A stretch of DNA of 64,000 nt from assembly GCF_004798935.1 (NCBI RefSeq), contig NZ_RAHT01000008.1, positions 106,973 to 170,972 on the forward strand. Reading direction: 5' to 3'. Below, in pieces: positions 20,738 through 28,095 of the stretch. The first letter of the stretch is position 1, and each line of letters starts with the position of its first letter. The notes beneath the pieces were generated by a model. The model was not told the DNA's origin. It did not search any database and saw only the letters and a program-made list of their open reading frames with translations. The DNA comes from Ningiella ruwaisensis (GTDB lineage Bacteria > Pseudomonadota > Gammaproteobacteria > Enterobacterales > Alteromonadaceae). Made by a program: the position numbers and the translations under genes.

Positions 20738-20767
20738 AAAAAACGACGCAATACAGCGTCGTTTTTT
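20738..20767. terminator. Bidirectional rho-independent terminator
   Basis: 12-bp stem (AAAAAACGACGC / GCGTCGTTTTTT) with a 6-base loop, flanked by A-runs and T-runs. It serves the HPF-like gene on the plus strand and the secG-tRNA-Leu transcript on the minus strand. Confidence 0.88.
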
Positions 20768-20770
20768 GTT

Positions 20771-20856
20771 TGGTGCGGAAAGCGGGACTTGAACCCGCAC
20801 GAGCATAGCTCACCACCCCCTCAAGATGGCGTGTCTACCAATTCCACCACTTCCGC
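20771..20856 (-). tRNA. leuU: tRNA-Leu (anticodon GAG)
   Basis: 86 bases including an encoded CCA end. The cloverleaf is clear: acceptor GCGGAAG paired to CTTTCCGC, D-arm GGTGGAATTGGTAGACAC, anticodon loop TTGAGGG (GAG), a long class II variable arm (TGGTGAGCTATGCTCGT) and a T-arm with GGTTCAAGTCC. It follows secG on the same strand, as leuU does in E. coli. There it precedes rimP-nusA; here that block is absent. Confidence 0.96.
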
Positions 20857-20877
20857 ATATTCTTTCAAATTGCTTAC

Positions 20878-21270
20878 TTAATTAGGTAACTGTGGTTCGT
20901 CTTCAGACGACTCAGGCGTTTGCTCGACTTCAATCGGGTCAACTGGTGTACCCGGGGCTTCATCGGGAAGCGTAAACTCTTCAACTTCCTGAACTGGCGT
21001 GTCGATGACTTCAAACTCACTCACGTCTTTGTCTTTGTTTGCTGTAATACTACCAATCATAAGACTGATAAAGAAAAACAAGGTGGCAAGAATAGCGGTG
21101 GTGCGCGTCATAAAATTACCTGAACCACTTGAGCCAAACACCGTGTTAGAGCCGCCAGCACCAAAAGAAGCGCCCATATCTGCGCCTTTCCCCTGCTGTA
21201 TCAAAACGAAGCCTACCAACAAAATAGCCACGATCAAATAGGCGACTAACAAAACCTCATATAACATCAT
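20878..21270 (-). CDS. secG: Protein-export membrane protein SecG
   Basis: Small subunit of the SecYEG translocon. 130 residues: two transmembrane helices (VLLVAYLIVAILLVGFVLIQQGKG and TTAILATLFFFISLMIG) with the family linker MGASFGAGGSNTVFGSSGSGNFMTR between them. It ends in an acidic, proline- and glutamate-rich tail (about residues 85-130) that is longer than usual and probably unstructured. It starts 9 bases after tpiA and is followed by the tRNA-Leu gene, so the tRNA is probably cut from the same transcript. Confidence 0.95.
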   Translation of the reverse strand: MMLYEVLLVAYLIVAILLVGFVLIQQGKGADMGASFGAGGSNTVFGSSGSGNFMTRTTAILATLFFFISLMIGSITANKDKDVSEFEVIDTPVQEVEEFTLPDEAPGTPVDPIEVEQTPESSEDEPQLPN

Positions 21271-21279
21271 TTTTCCTTA

Positions 21280-22014
21280 TTAACTCGCCGCTTGGCAAAT
21301 TACATTAAAATCATCAACTTTTAAGCTGGCGCCACCAATTAATCCGCCATCGATATCGTCTTGGGCAAACAATTGCTTCGCATTGTCTGCATTTACACTG
21401 CCGCCATATAAAATTTGTAAGCGCTGTGCTTTCTCATTCGTTTTTGCTAGATGCTGTCGAATAAATTGATGCACCTCTTGCGCCTGACTCGGGGATGCGG
21501 TCTTTCCGGTTCCAATGGCCCAGATTGGCTCGTATGCAATAACGGCTTTATCGAAAAAATCTTCACTGCACAAACTGACAACTGCATCGATTTGTTTTTG
21601 CACGTAGGCAAAAACATCCCCGTTCTCACGAACGTCTAAAGGCTCACCCACACAAAGTATAGGCTTTAAACCATTTATCAAGGCGTGCTTGACCTTTTGT
21701 GCCACTAATTCGTTACTTTCGTTATGATCCTGTCTGCGTTCAGAGTGACCCAATATCACGAATTCAGCGCCGAGTTCTTTGAGCATGTGTGCTGAAATAT
21801 CCCCGGTGTGAGCGCCCTTTTCATGCTCACTCATGTTCTGGGCACCTAGAGCAAAGGGCTGGCTGTCAAACTGCGCCAGATACACAAACGGAGGACATAC
21901 AATCACATCCACATTTTCCGGCGCGTTTATTTCAAGCATAAATTGTTTCACTAAGTCAGCGTTACCGTTCATTTTCCAATTACCGGCGACCATTTTCTTT
22001 CGTTCAAACCGCAT
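21280..22014 (-). CDS. tpiA: Triosephosphate isomerase
   Basis: Glycolytic enzyme that interconverts dihydroxyacetone phosphate and glyceraldehyde 3-phosphate. 244 residues with all active-site marks: GNWKMNG (K14), the electrophilic histidine in ILGHSERR (H90), the catalytic glutamate in AYEPIWAIGTGKTA (E162) with its flexible loop, and the phosphate-binding YGGSV and LIGGASL. AAAGGAGAG stands just before the ATG. tpiA between glmM and secG is a common arrangement outside enterics. Confidence 0.98.
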   Translation of the reverse strand: MRFERKKMVAGNWKMNGNADLVKQFMLEINAPENVDVIVCPPFVYLAQFDSQPFALGAQNMSEHEKGAHTGDISAHMLKELGAEFVILGHSERRQDHNESNELVAQKVKHALINGLKPILCVGEPLDVRENGDVFAYVQKQIDAVVSLCSEDFFDKAVIAYEPIWAIGTGKTASPSQAQEVHQFIRQHLAKTNEKAQRLQILYGGSVNADNAKQLFAQDDIDGGLIGGASLKVDDFNVICQAAS

Positions 22015-22141
22015 TATGCTCTCCTTTCGCGCCCTAGCTTTTGCGTCAGATGTATACCTAAAACAAGGCTACTCAAAAGCGGCGCTGATATTAACCAAGT
22101 GCGTACTATTATACAAGTACGTAATTTAAAAATTTTCGTTC

Positions 22142-23482
22142 TTATCCAGCGGCTTTTACTTCATCAGCAATACGATTTGCCCACTTGGTGGCGATTTCAC
22201 TTTCCTGTGCCTCAACCATCACGCGAATCAGTGGTTCCGTTCCGCTTTTACGTAACAAAACGCGCCCCGTATCGCCCATTTCTTTTTCTGCTTGGGCAAC
22301 GACAGCCAATACTCGCTCATCGTCAATCGGACTCTTCTGAGACTCGCTGTATTTTACATTGACCAATTTTTGAGGGAATTTTTTAAATCCTTTCGTAATC
22401 TCACTTAAACGCATATTGGCTCGCAGCATAGCGGCAATAACCTGAAGTCCTGCCACAATCCCATCTCCAGTAGGAGCATAATTCAGGTTTAAGACGTGCC
22501 CCGAATTTTCACCGCCAATACTCCAGCCGCGACGGCTAAGTAGTTCAAACACATAGCGATCGCCCACATCTGCGCGCTCAAAAGGAATGCCCAACTGCTC
22601 CAAAGCCAGTTCCATTCCCAAATTAGACATTTTTGTTCCCACTACGCCGCCATGCAGGTTACCAGACTTAAGCGAGTCTCTGGCAATGATAAAAATAATT
22701 TGGTCACCGTCAACGACGTTACCGTTTTCATCCACCATCATGATTCTGTCACCGTCGCCATCCAGGGCAAATCCAAAATCAGCCTGATGCTCCTTAACAG
22801 CATCGATCGTGGCACGCAATGATGTCGCGCCTACCTGGTGGTTAATGTTCAAACCGTTAGGATCGGTTCCAATCTCGACCACTTCAGCGCCTAATTCGAT
22901 TAAAACGTTAGGTGCAATGTGATATGTTGCGCCATGCGCACAGTCGACAACAATTTTTAGTCCTTTTAAGGAAAGTTCGGAAGGAAAAGTTCCCTTACAG
23001 TATTCAATGTAACGCCCCGCCGCATCATTAACTCGACTTGCTTTTCCAAGTTTGTCACTTTCAACGCAGGTCATCGGCTTTTGCATTTGCTGCTCAATGG
23101 CAAGTTCAATGTCATCGTCTAATTTTTGTCCATTAGACGAGAAAAACTTAATACCGTTGTCGAAGTAAGGATTATGAGAAGCGCTGATAACAATACCCGC
23201 TTCGGAACGAAAAGTTTTGGTCAAATATGCGATAGCTGGTGTGGGCATTGGTCCTAGCAGGCCAATATTGATACCGGCGGCAGACAACCCTGCTTCCAGT
23301 GCTGATTCGAGCATATAGCCACTTATACGCGTATCTTTACCGATTAACACTTTGTTAGTACCGCTGCTTGCAAGCACTTTACCGGCTGCCCAACCCAGTT
23401 TGGTCACAAATTCGGGGTTAATAACACTCATCCCCACTCTACCGCGGATCCCATCCGTTCCAAAAAACTGTCGTTGTGACAT
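22142..23482 (-). CDS. glmM: Phosphoglucosamine mutase
   Basis: Converts glucosamine 6-phosphate to glucosamine 1-phosphate, feeding UDP-GlcNAc for peptidoglycan and LPS. 446 residues, full length. The phosphoserine loop [14 protein letters not shown] (S102) is intact, the metal-binding loop DGDGDR and the sugar-binding GGENSGH are present, and the C-terminal phosphate-binding [16 protein letters not shown] closes the protein. It starts 9 bases after folP, forming the conserved folP-glmM pair. Confidence 0.98.
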   Translation of the reverse strand: MSQRQFFGTDGIRGRVGMSVINPEFVTKLGWAAGKVLASSGTNKVLIGKDTRISGYMLESALEAGLSAAGINIGLLGPMPTPAIAYLTKTFRSEAGIVISASHNPYFDNGIKFFSSNGQKLDDDIELAIEQQMQKPMTCVESDKLGKASRVNDAAGRYIEYCKGTFPSELSLKGLKIVVDCAHGATYHIAPNVLIELGAEVVEIGTDPNGLNINHQVGATSLRATIDAVKEHQADFGFALDGDGDRIMMVDENGNVVDGDQIIFIIARDSLKSGNLHGGVVGTKMSNLGMELALEQLGIPFERADVGDRYVFELLSRRGWSIGGENSGHVLNLNYAPTGDGIVAGLQVIAAMLRANMRLSEITKGFKKFPQKLVNVKYSESQKSPIDDERVLAVVAQAEKEMGDTGRVLLRKSGTEPLIRVMVEAQESEIATKWANRIADEVKAAG

Positions 23483-23491
23483 GCTTCTACC

Positions 23492-24334
23492 TTATACGTT
23501 AATTTGATTGAGTTTTTCGATTATTTTCGACACGTCTGCCGCTTCTCCAACATCGTGGACACGCAATATGCTTGCCCCTGCCAAACTTGCAACGGTATTT
23601 ACGCAAATGTCGCCAGCTAAACGCTCTGTGATACCTTTATTAAGCAAATTTCCAATCATTGATTTGCGAGACATCCCAGCGAGAACGGGCAGATCAAATT
23701 GAGTAAACTCATCAAAGCGCTTTAAGATCTCATAATTATGATCCAGCGTCTTACCAAAGCCAAATCCTGGATCTAACATAATTTGCTTATACTCGAATCC
23801 ATTCGCGGTGAGACGCTCTATCTGGGCGCGAAAAAATTCGATGACTTCGTCGACAACCGAGTTGTAACGAGGTAAGTCTTGCATCGTTTCAGGCGTTCCC
23901 TGCATATGCATAATACAAGTAGGGATATTATGCTCTTGTGCCAGGCGACTTGCCGTTTCCAAAGCCCCGGGTTGTGACAAGGCTCTAACATCATTAATTA
24001 ATGATGCGCCATGGTTGGCGGCCTCTAGCATGACTTCGCTTTTGCTGGTGTCAATCGATACAATAGTGTCGAAACGTTCTGTTATAGCATCAATAACGGG
24101 GATGACTCTATCAAGCTCTTCTTCAAGCGTAACTGGCGTCGCACCAGGTCGCGTTGATTCACCCCCAATGTCAATGAATGTTGCACCAGATGCAATCATT
24201 TTCTCTGTTTGTTTAAGCGCATCATCCAGCTTGTTAAATTGCCCACCATCAGAAAATGAATCCGGCGTAACGTTTAATATGCCCATTACTTTTGGAGCAT
24301 TAAATACCACCGTTTTATCTCTGAAGGTCATCAT
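23492..24334 (-). CDS. folP: Dihydropteroate synthase
   Basis: Folate-pathway enzyme joining p-aminobenzoate to the dihydropterin diphosphate; the target of sulfonamides. From the chosen start it has about 280 residues. Motifs: MGILNVTPDSFSDGGQF, IDIGGESTRPGATPV, SLINDVRAL, ILDPGFGFGKT-like (MLDPGFGFGKTLDHN), and SRKSMIG. The frame runs back to 24400, but the ATG at 24332-24334 has GAGGAAA 8 bases upstream and gives a normal N-terminus; the extra 22 residues would be atypical. It lies between ftsH (terminator at 24464) and glmM. Confidence 0.96.
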   Translation of the reverse strand: MMTFRDKTVVFNAPKVMGILNVTPDSFSDGGQFNKLDDALKQTEKMIASGATFIDIGGESTRPGATPVTLEEELDRVIPVIDAITERFDTIVSIDTSKSEVMLEAANHGASLINDVRALSQPGALETASRLAQEHNIPTCIMHMQGTPETMQDLPRYNSVVDEVIEFFRAQIERLTANGFEYKQIMLDPGFGFGKTLDHNYEILKRFDEFTQFDLPVLAGMSRKSMIGNLLNKGITERLAGDICVNTVASLAGASILRVHDVGEAADVSKIIEKLNQINV

Positions 24335-24463
24335 ATAAGCAATTTCCTCAAAATTTTTGCTGTAAACGCTGAAATAAATAAAAGCGATATGATACAGCAA
24401 ATGTCAGGATAATTGACACTATTGCTCACAAAAAATAGTTGGGACTAAGCATCAACGTAAATA

Positions 24464-24489
24464 AAAACACCGGCCTAAGCCGGTGTTTT
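24464..24489 (-). terminator. Rho-independent terminator of ftsH
   Basis: Perfect 11-bp stem (AAAACACCGGC / GCCGGTGTTTT) with a 4-base loop, 15 bases past the ftsH stop. On the minus strand it is followed by a T-rich run. It would separate ftsH from folP transcription at least in part. Confidence 0.88.
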
Positions 24490-24503
24490 AAATATGATTA
24501 TTT

Positions 24504-26435
24504 TTAACTGGAAGACGGGTTTGTTTCACCTTCGCCATCATCTTCTTTCGGCTTGTCTTCACGTCCTACGTCAAGTTTCGCGCCACCAGATGGAGTGTCG
24601 TCTTTTGGCGTATTATCCTTGTCCCAATCCGCAGGAGGACGAACTTCACGACGTTCCATCAAGTCGTCAATTTGCTTGGCATCAATAGTTTCATATTTCA
24701 TAAGCGCGTCTTTCATCGCATGAAGAATATCCATATTTTCACGAAGAATTTTCTCTGCTCGCTGATAATTACGGTCGATTATTGCTTTGATTTCAGCATC
24801 AATCGCACGCGCAGTTTCATCAGACACGCTTGCAGATTTGCTCACAGAACGACCCAAGAAAACCTCACCTTCTTCTTCTGCATAAAGCTGAGCACCCATC
24901 TTGGTCGATAAGCCCCACTGAGTTACCATTTTCTTGGCTATATCTGTAGCGCGCTCGATGTCGTTTGAGGCTCCTGTGGTGACCATGTCTTCACCATAGA
25001 TTATTTCCTCAGCCAAACGACCACCATATAAACTGGAAATCATACTTTCAAGATGGCGTTTTGTGTAGCTCACGCGATCTTGTTCTGGTAAGTACATTGT
25101 TACACCCAGTGCTCGGCCTCTGGGAATAATGGACACTTTATAAACCGGATCATGCTCTGGTACTAAACGACCTACTATCGCATGTCCTGCTTCGTGATAC
25201 GCGGTCATGGTTTTTTCTTCTTCCGTCATCACCATGGACTTGCGCTCTGCGCCCATCATTATTTTATCTTTGGCTTTATCAAATTCTTCCATTGATACAA
25301 CGCGGCGATTAGAACGCGCGGCAAATAAAGCGGCTTCGTTTACCAGGTTAGCCAAATCAGCGCCTGAAAAACCAGGTGTACCACGCGCAATGACTGATGC
25401 TACCACGTCATCTGCAATAGGTACTTTGCGCATATGAACTTTTAAAATTTGTTCACGGCCGCGAATATCAGGTAAGCCAACAACAACCTGACGGTCAAAT
25501 CGACCTGGACGTAAAAGTGCAGGGTCTAAAACATCTGGACGGTTTGTTGCTGCAATAACAATAATGCCTTCATGCCCTTCAAAGCCATCCATTTCAACCA
25601 GCATTTGGTTAAGGGTTTGTTCGCGCTCATCGTGACCGCCGCCTAAACCTGCTCCACGTTGACGACCCACAGCATCAATTTCATCGATAAATATGATACA
25701 GGGAGAGGATTTTTTAGCCTGTTCGAACATATCACGAACCCGTGATGCACCTACACCCACAAACATCTCAACAAAGTCGGACCCTGAAATAGTAAAAAAC
25801 GGCACTTTCGCTTCGCCTGCAATGGCTTTCGCAAGAAGCGTTTTACCCGTACCTGGAGGGCCTACCATTAAAACGCCTTTAGGAATTTTTCCGCCCAACT
25901 TCTGGAACTTGCTAGGGTCGCGTAGAAAGTCAACAAGCTCAGCAACATCTTCTTTCGCTTCGTCACAGCCTGCTACATCAGCAAAAGTCGTCTTGATTTG
26001 ATCTTCACTTAAAAGCCGTGCTTTGCTCTTGCCAAAAGACATTGCCCCACGGCCACCGCCGCCTTGCATTTGACGCATGAAAAATATCCATACACCAATA
26101 AGCAGAAGCATTGGGAACCAGGAAATAAAAATTTGCGCCAGCATATTTGGCGACTCAGGCTCCTGGCCAAATGTTTTTACGTTGTTTTTTATTAAGTCGT
26201 CAATGAGATTATCATCACGATATGGGATATAAGTTACAAAGGGCTCGCCGTTTGAGCGAACGCCTTTAATTTCGTTTTGACTAATGGTTACTTCACGGAT
26301 GTCACCGCGCTGCACCTGCTCAACGAATGTGCTGTAATCGGTTTGCGCTCTGACGGATTCCTGACCTGAAAAGTTCTTGAATACCATCATCAGCACTACC
26401 GCTATGAATAACCACAAAATGAGATTTTTTGCCAT
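24504..26435 (-). CDS. ftsH: ATP-dependent zinc metalloprotease FtsH
   Basis: Membrane-bound AAA protease that degrades misfolded membrane proteins and regulators such as LpxC. About 643 residues from the ATG at 26435, which gives the familiar [19 protein letters not shown]; a TTG three codons upstream is less likely. Two transmembrane helices flank a periplasmic domain. The AAA module has GPPGTGKT, the pore residues F-V-G ([14 protein letters not shown]) and the second region of homology ([22 protein letters not shown]). The zinc site is HEAGH (about residues 414-418). The C-terminus is hydrophilic. rlmE, its normal upstream partner, survives only as a remnant. Confidence 0.98.
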   Translation of the reverse strand: MAKNLILWLFIAVVLMMVFKNFSGQESVRAQTDYSTFVEQVQRGDIREVTISQNEIKGVRSNGEPFVTYIPYRDDNLIDDLIKNNVKTFGQEPESPNMLAQIFISWFPMLLLIGVWIFFMRQMQGGGGRGAMSFGKSKARLLSEDQIKTTFADVAGCDEAKEDVAELVDFLRDPSKFQKLGGKIPKGVLMVGPPGTGKTLLAKAIAGEAKVPFFTISGSDFVEMFVGVGASRVRDMFEQAKKSSPCIIFIDEIDAVGRQRGAGLGGGHDEREQTLNQMLVEMDGFEGHEGIIVIAATNRPDVLDPALLRPGRFDRQVVVGLPDIRGREQILKVHMRKVPIADDVVASVIARGTPGFSGADLANLVNEAALFAARSNRRVVSMEEFDKAKDKIMMGAERKSMVMTEEEKTMTAYHEAGHAIVGRLVPEHDPVYKVSIIPRGRALGVTMYLPEQDRVSYTKRHLESMISSLYGGRLAEEIIYGEDMVTTGASNDIERATDIAKKMVTQWGLSTKMGAQLYAEEEGEVFLGRSVSKSASVSDETARAIDAEIKAIIDRNYQRAEKILRENMDILHAMKDALMKYETIDAKQIDDLMERREVRPPADWDKDNTPKDDTPSGGAKLDVGREDKPKEDDGEGETNPSSS

Positions 26436-26526
26436 GTCGCTCAACGCTACTTACCTCTAATAAATAAGCTTTTAAAAATTTTTAAAATGCAGGCTGTCAT
26501 TCCCCTAACGACCTACCTTAAGACTA

Positions 26527-26842
26527 CTACACTTTATACCCTTTAGCCACCAAGTAGACCTCATGCGATCTCGCTTTTGATGAATCAGGCTTTCTGGTCT
26601 TACGCCCGGATATGCGTTTTTGACGTCTGTGAAAAACTGATTGGACCTTATCCGTGGAAAAATTTTCTTACAAAATTAATTTTCAGCACTAAAAAGATGA
26701 ATTAATGTTAGCGCATTATCGATGCCTTTTCAGGCAACACATTCAGACAACATAATAGCTACGTTGTTCCCGCCAATTTTGGTCAATCATGCATTTAATG
26801 CGCTTTCTTTTTTGTTATTTAAAACCTGCTTGGTGTCGCATT
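26527..26842 (-). pseudogene. rlmE: Decayed rlmE (ftsJ/rrmJ) 23S rRNA methyltransferase remnant
   Basis: In the gap between ftsH and yhbY, exactly where rlmE normally sits, the minus strand still encodes recognisable pieces of RlmE in broken frames. The C-terminus reads RKPDSSKARSHEVYLVAKG then YKV and stop (TAG at 26527-26529), nearly the family C-terminal signature (E. coli RKPDSSRARSREVYIVATG). Upstream, in shifted frames, lie FFTDVKNAYPG, VLKINFVRKFFHG followed by a stop (compare the VL...FVVKVFQG stretch), and ALNA-stop-LTKIGGNNVAIMLSECVA (compare [23 protein letters not shown]). There are at least two in-frame stops and several frameshifts; the EGFDEY stretch and the N-terminal half with the SAM-binding motif are missing. 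It cannot make an active enzyme. Confidence 0.85.
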
Positions 26843-26935
26843 AGCTAATAAGTGAAGGTAGAATACAGAAATTCAAGGTGCTTTAAACGGATAATATCTG
26901 TCTACACCGTTTTTTAACTTAATGATTAGAGCTTC

Positions 26936-27232
26936 ATGCATTTATCTACAAAACAAAAGCAATATTTAAAAGGCCTTGCGCATCCCCTTAAACCCGTTGT
27001 TCAATTAGGTGCAAACGGACTGACAGAAGGTGTTGTCGCAGAAATCGAAAACGCGCTTAAATATCACGAACTGATTAAAGTCAAAGTTCCGTCGGACGAC
27101 CGTGACGAAAAAGCATTGATTATGGATGCCATTGTTGGCGAAACGCAATCTCACAAAGTACAGACAATCGGGCATGTACTGGTTCTATATAAGCCAAGTG
27201 AGGAACAGAAAATAACGCTTCCTCGCAAGTAG
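26936..27232 (+). CDS. yhbY: CRM-domain RNA-binding protein YhbY
   Basis: 98-residue single-domain CRM protein that associates with precursor 50S ribosomal subunits. The whole length matches: LSTKQKQYLKGLAHPLKPVVQLGANGLTEGVVAEIENALKYHELIKVKV, with the GANGLTEG loop equivalent to the GxxG motif. In E. coli yhbY diverges from rlmE-ftsH; here it keeps that place and orientation although rlmE has decayed. The next gene begins 37 bases downstream on the same strand. Confidence 0.95.
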   Translation: MHLSTKQKQYLKGLAHPLKPVVQLGANGLTEGVVAEIENALKYHELIKVKVPSDDRDEKALIMDAIVGETQSHKVQTIGHVLVLYKPSEEQKITLPRK

Positions 27233-27269
27233 TTTATCGACTCGCGTTTGAATTAAAAAAGGATACAAT

Positions 27270-28049
27270 ATGACGAAGTCTTCTAACTTGACAGCCATTG
27301 TGACAGGTGCTTGCTCAGGTTTAGGTCATGCCAGCACCTTAAAGCTAATCGACGCAGGTTTTCATGTTGTGATGTTCGACATGAATGAGGAAGCGGCTCA
27401 ATCGCACATCGCAGAGCACTCGGAGCAATCACTTTCTTTTATTCGAGTGGATGTAACCGATGCTGCTGCGGTAGAAGCTGCAGTTGAACAAGCTTTTAAT
27501 GAGCGCCCCAATATTCGATTGTGCGTAAACTGCGCAGGTGTTGCCCCCGCCAAACGTACTTTGGATAGAGACGGTAACCCAATGACATTGAACGACTTTT
27601 CAAAAGTCATCAATATCAATCTCATTGGTTCGTTTAACGTTGCGCGTGTGGTTGCAAGCCATTTCAGTAAGCTAGCACCTGATGGCGAAGCGCAGGAGCG
27701 CGGGCTTATAATTAACACAGCTTCAGTAGCCGGGTACGAAGGACAAATTGGTCAAACTGCTTATGCAGCAAGTAAAGGCGGTATTATCGCTTTAGGTTTG
27801 CCTATGGCAAGAGATCTGGCGCCGCTGGGAATACGAGTAAATACCATTGCGCCTGGTGTGATGGGAACACCTATGTTGCTAGCAATGCCTGAGAAGGTAC
27901 AAGATGCATTAACAGCTAACGTGCAATTTCCAAAACGCTTGGGCTTGCCCGAAGAATTTGCAAAGCTTGTGTTGCATATCTTTGAAAATAAATATCTTAA
28001 CGGTGAAACCATTCGTCTAGACGGCGGCTTGAGGATGCCTCCTAAATAA
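27270..28049 (+). CDS. Short-chain dehydrogenase (3-hydroxyacyl-CoA dehydrogenase type, HSD10-like)
   Basis: 259-residue classical SDR with an N-terminal NAD-binding glycine motif (VTGACSGLGHAS), the adenine-binding acidic residue in VVMFDMNEE, NCAG (CVNCAGVAP), and catalytic S152, Y165 and K169 (YAASK). Sequence style, including LCVNCAGVAPAKRTL, INLIGSFNV, and APGVMGTPMLLAMPEKVQDAL, fits the 3-hydroxyacyl-CoA / 2-methyl-3-hydroxybutyryl-CoA dehydrogenase group used in beta-oxidation and isoleucine breakdown. The aspartate in FDMNEE suggests NAD rather than NADP. GGA precedes the ATG. It stands alone, without other fatty-acid genes, so the substrate is inferred from family only. Confidence 0.85.
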   Translation: MTKSSNLTAIVTGACSGLGHASTLKLIDAGFHVVMFDMNEEAAQSHIAEHSEQSLSFIRVDVTDAAAVEAAVEQAFNERPNIRLCVNCAGVAPAKRTLDRDGNPMTLNDFSKVININLIGSFNVARVVASHFSKLAPDGEAQERGLIINTASVAGYEGQIGQTAYAASKGGIIALGLPMARDLAPLGIRVNTIAPGVMGTPMLLAMPEKVQDALTANVQFPKRLGLPEEFAKLVLHIFENKYLNGETIRLDGGLRMPPK

Positions 28050-28079
28050 TTTGAGCGTGTTTATCTTTTTTCAAAACCC

Positions 28080-28095
28080 TTGAGGCGCGCCTCAA
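28080..28095. repeat. 16-base perfect palindrome at the Lon-like stop codon
   Basis: TTGAGGCGCGCCTCAA overlaps the last codons of the Lon-like gene and lies in the convergent gap after the SDR gene. It has no loop and only weak T-runs nearby, so a terminator function is uncertain. Confidence 0.5.
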
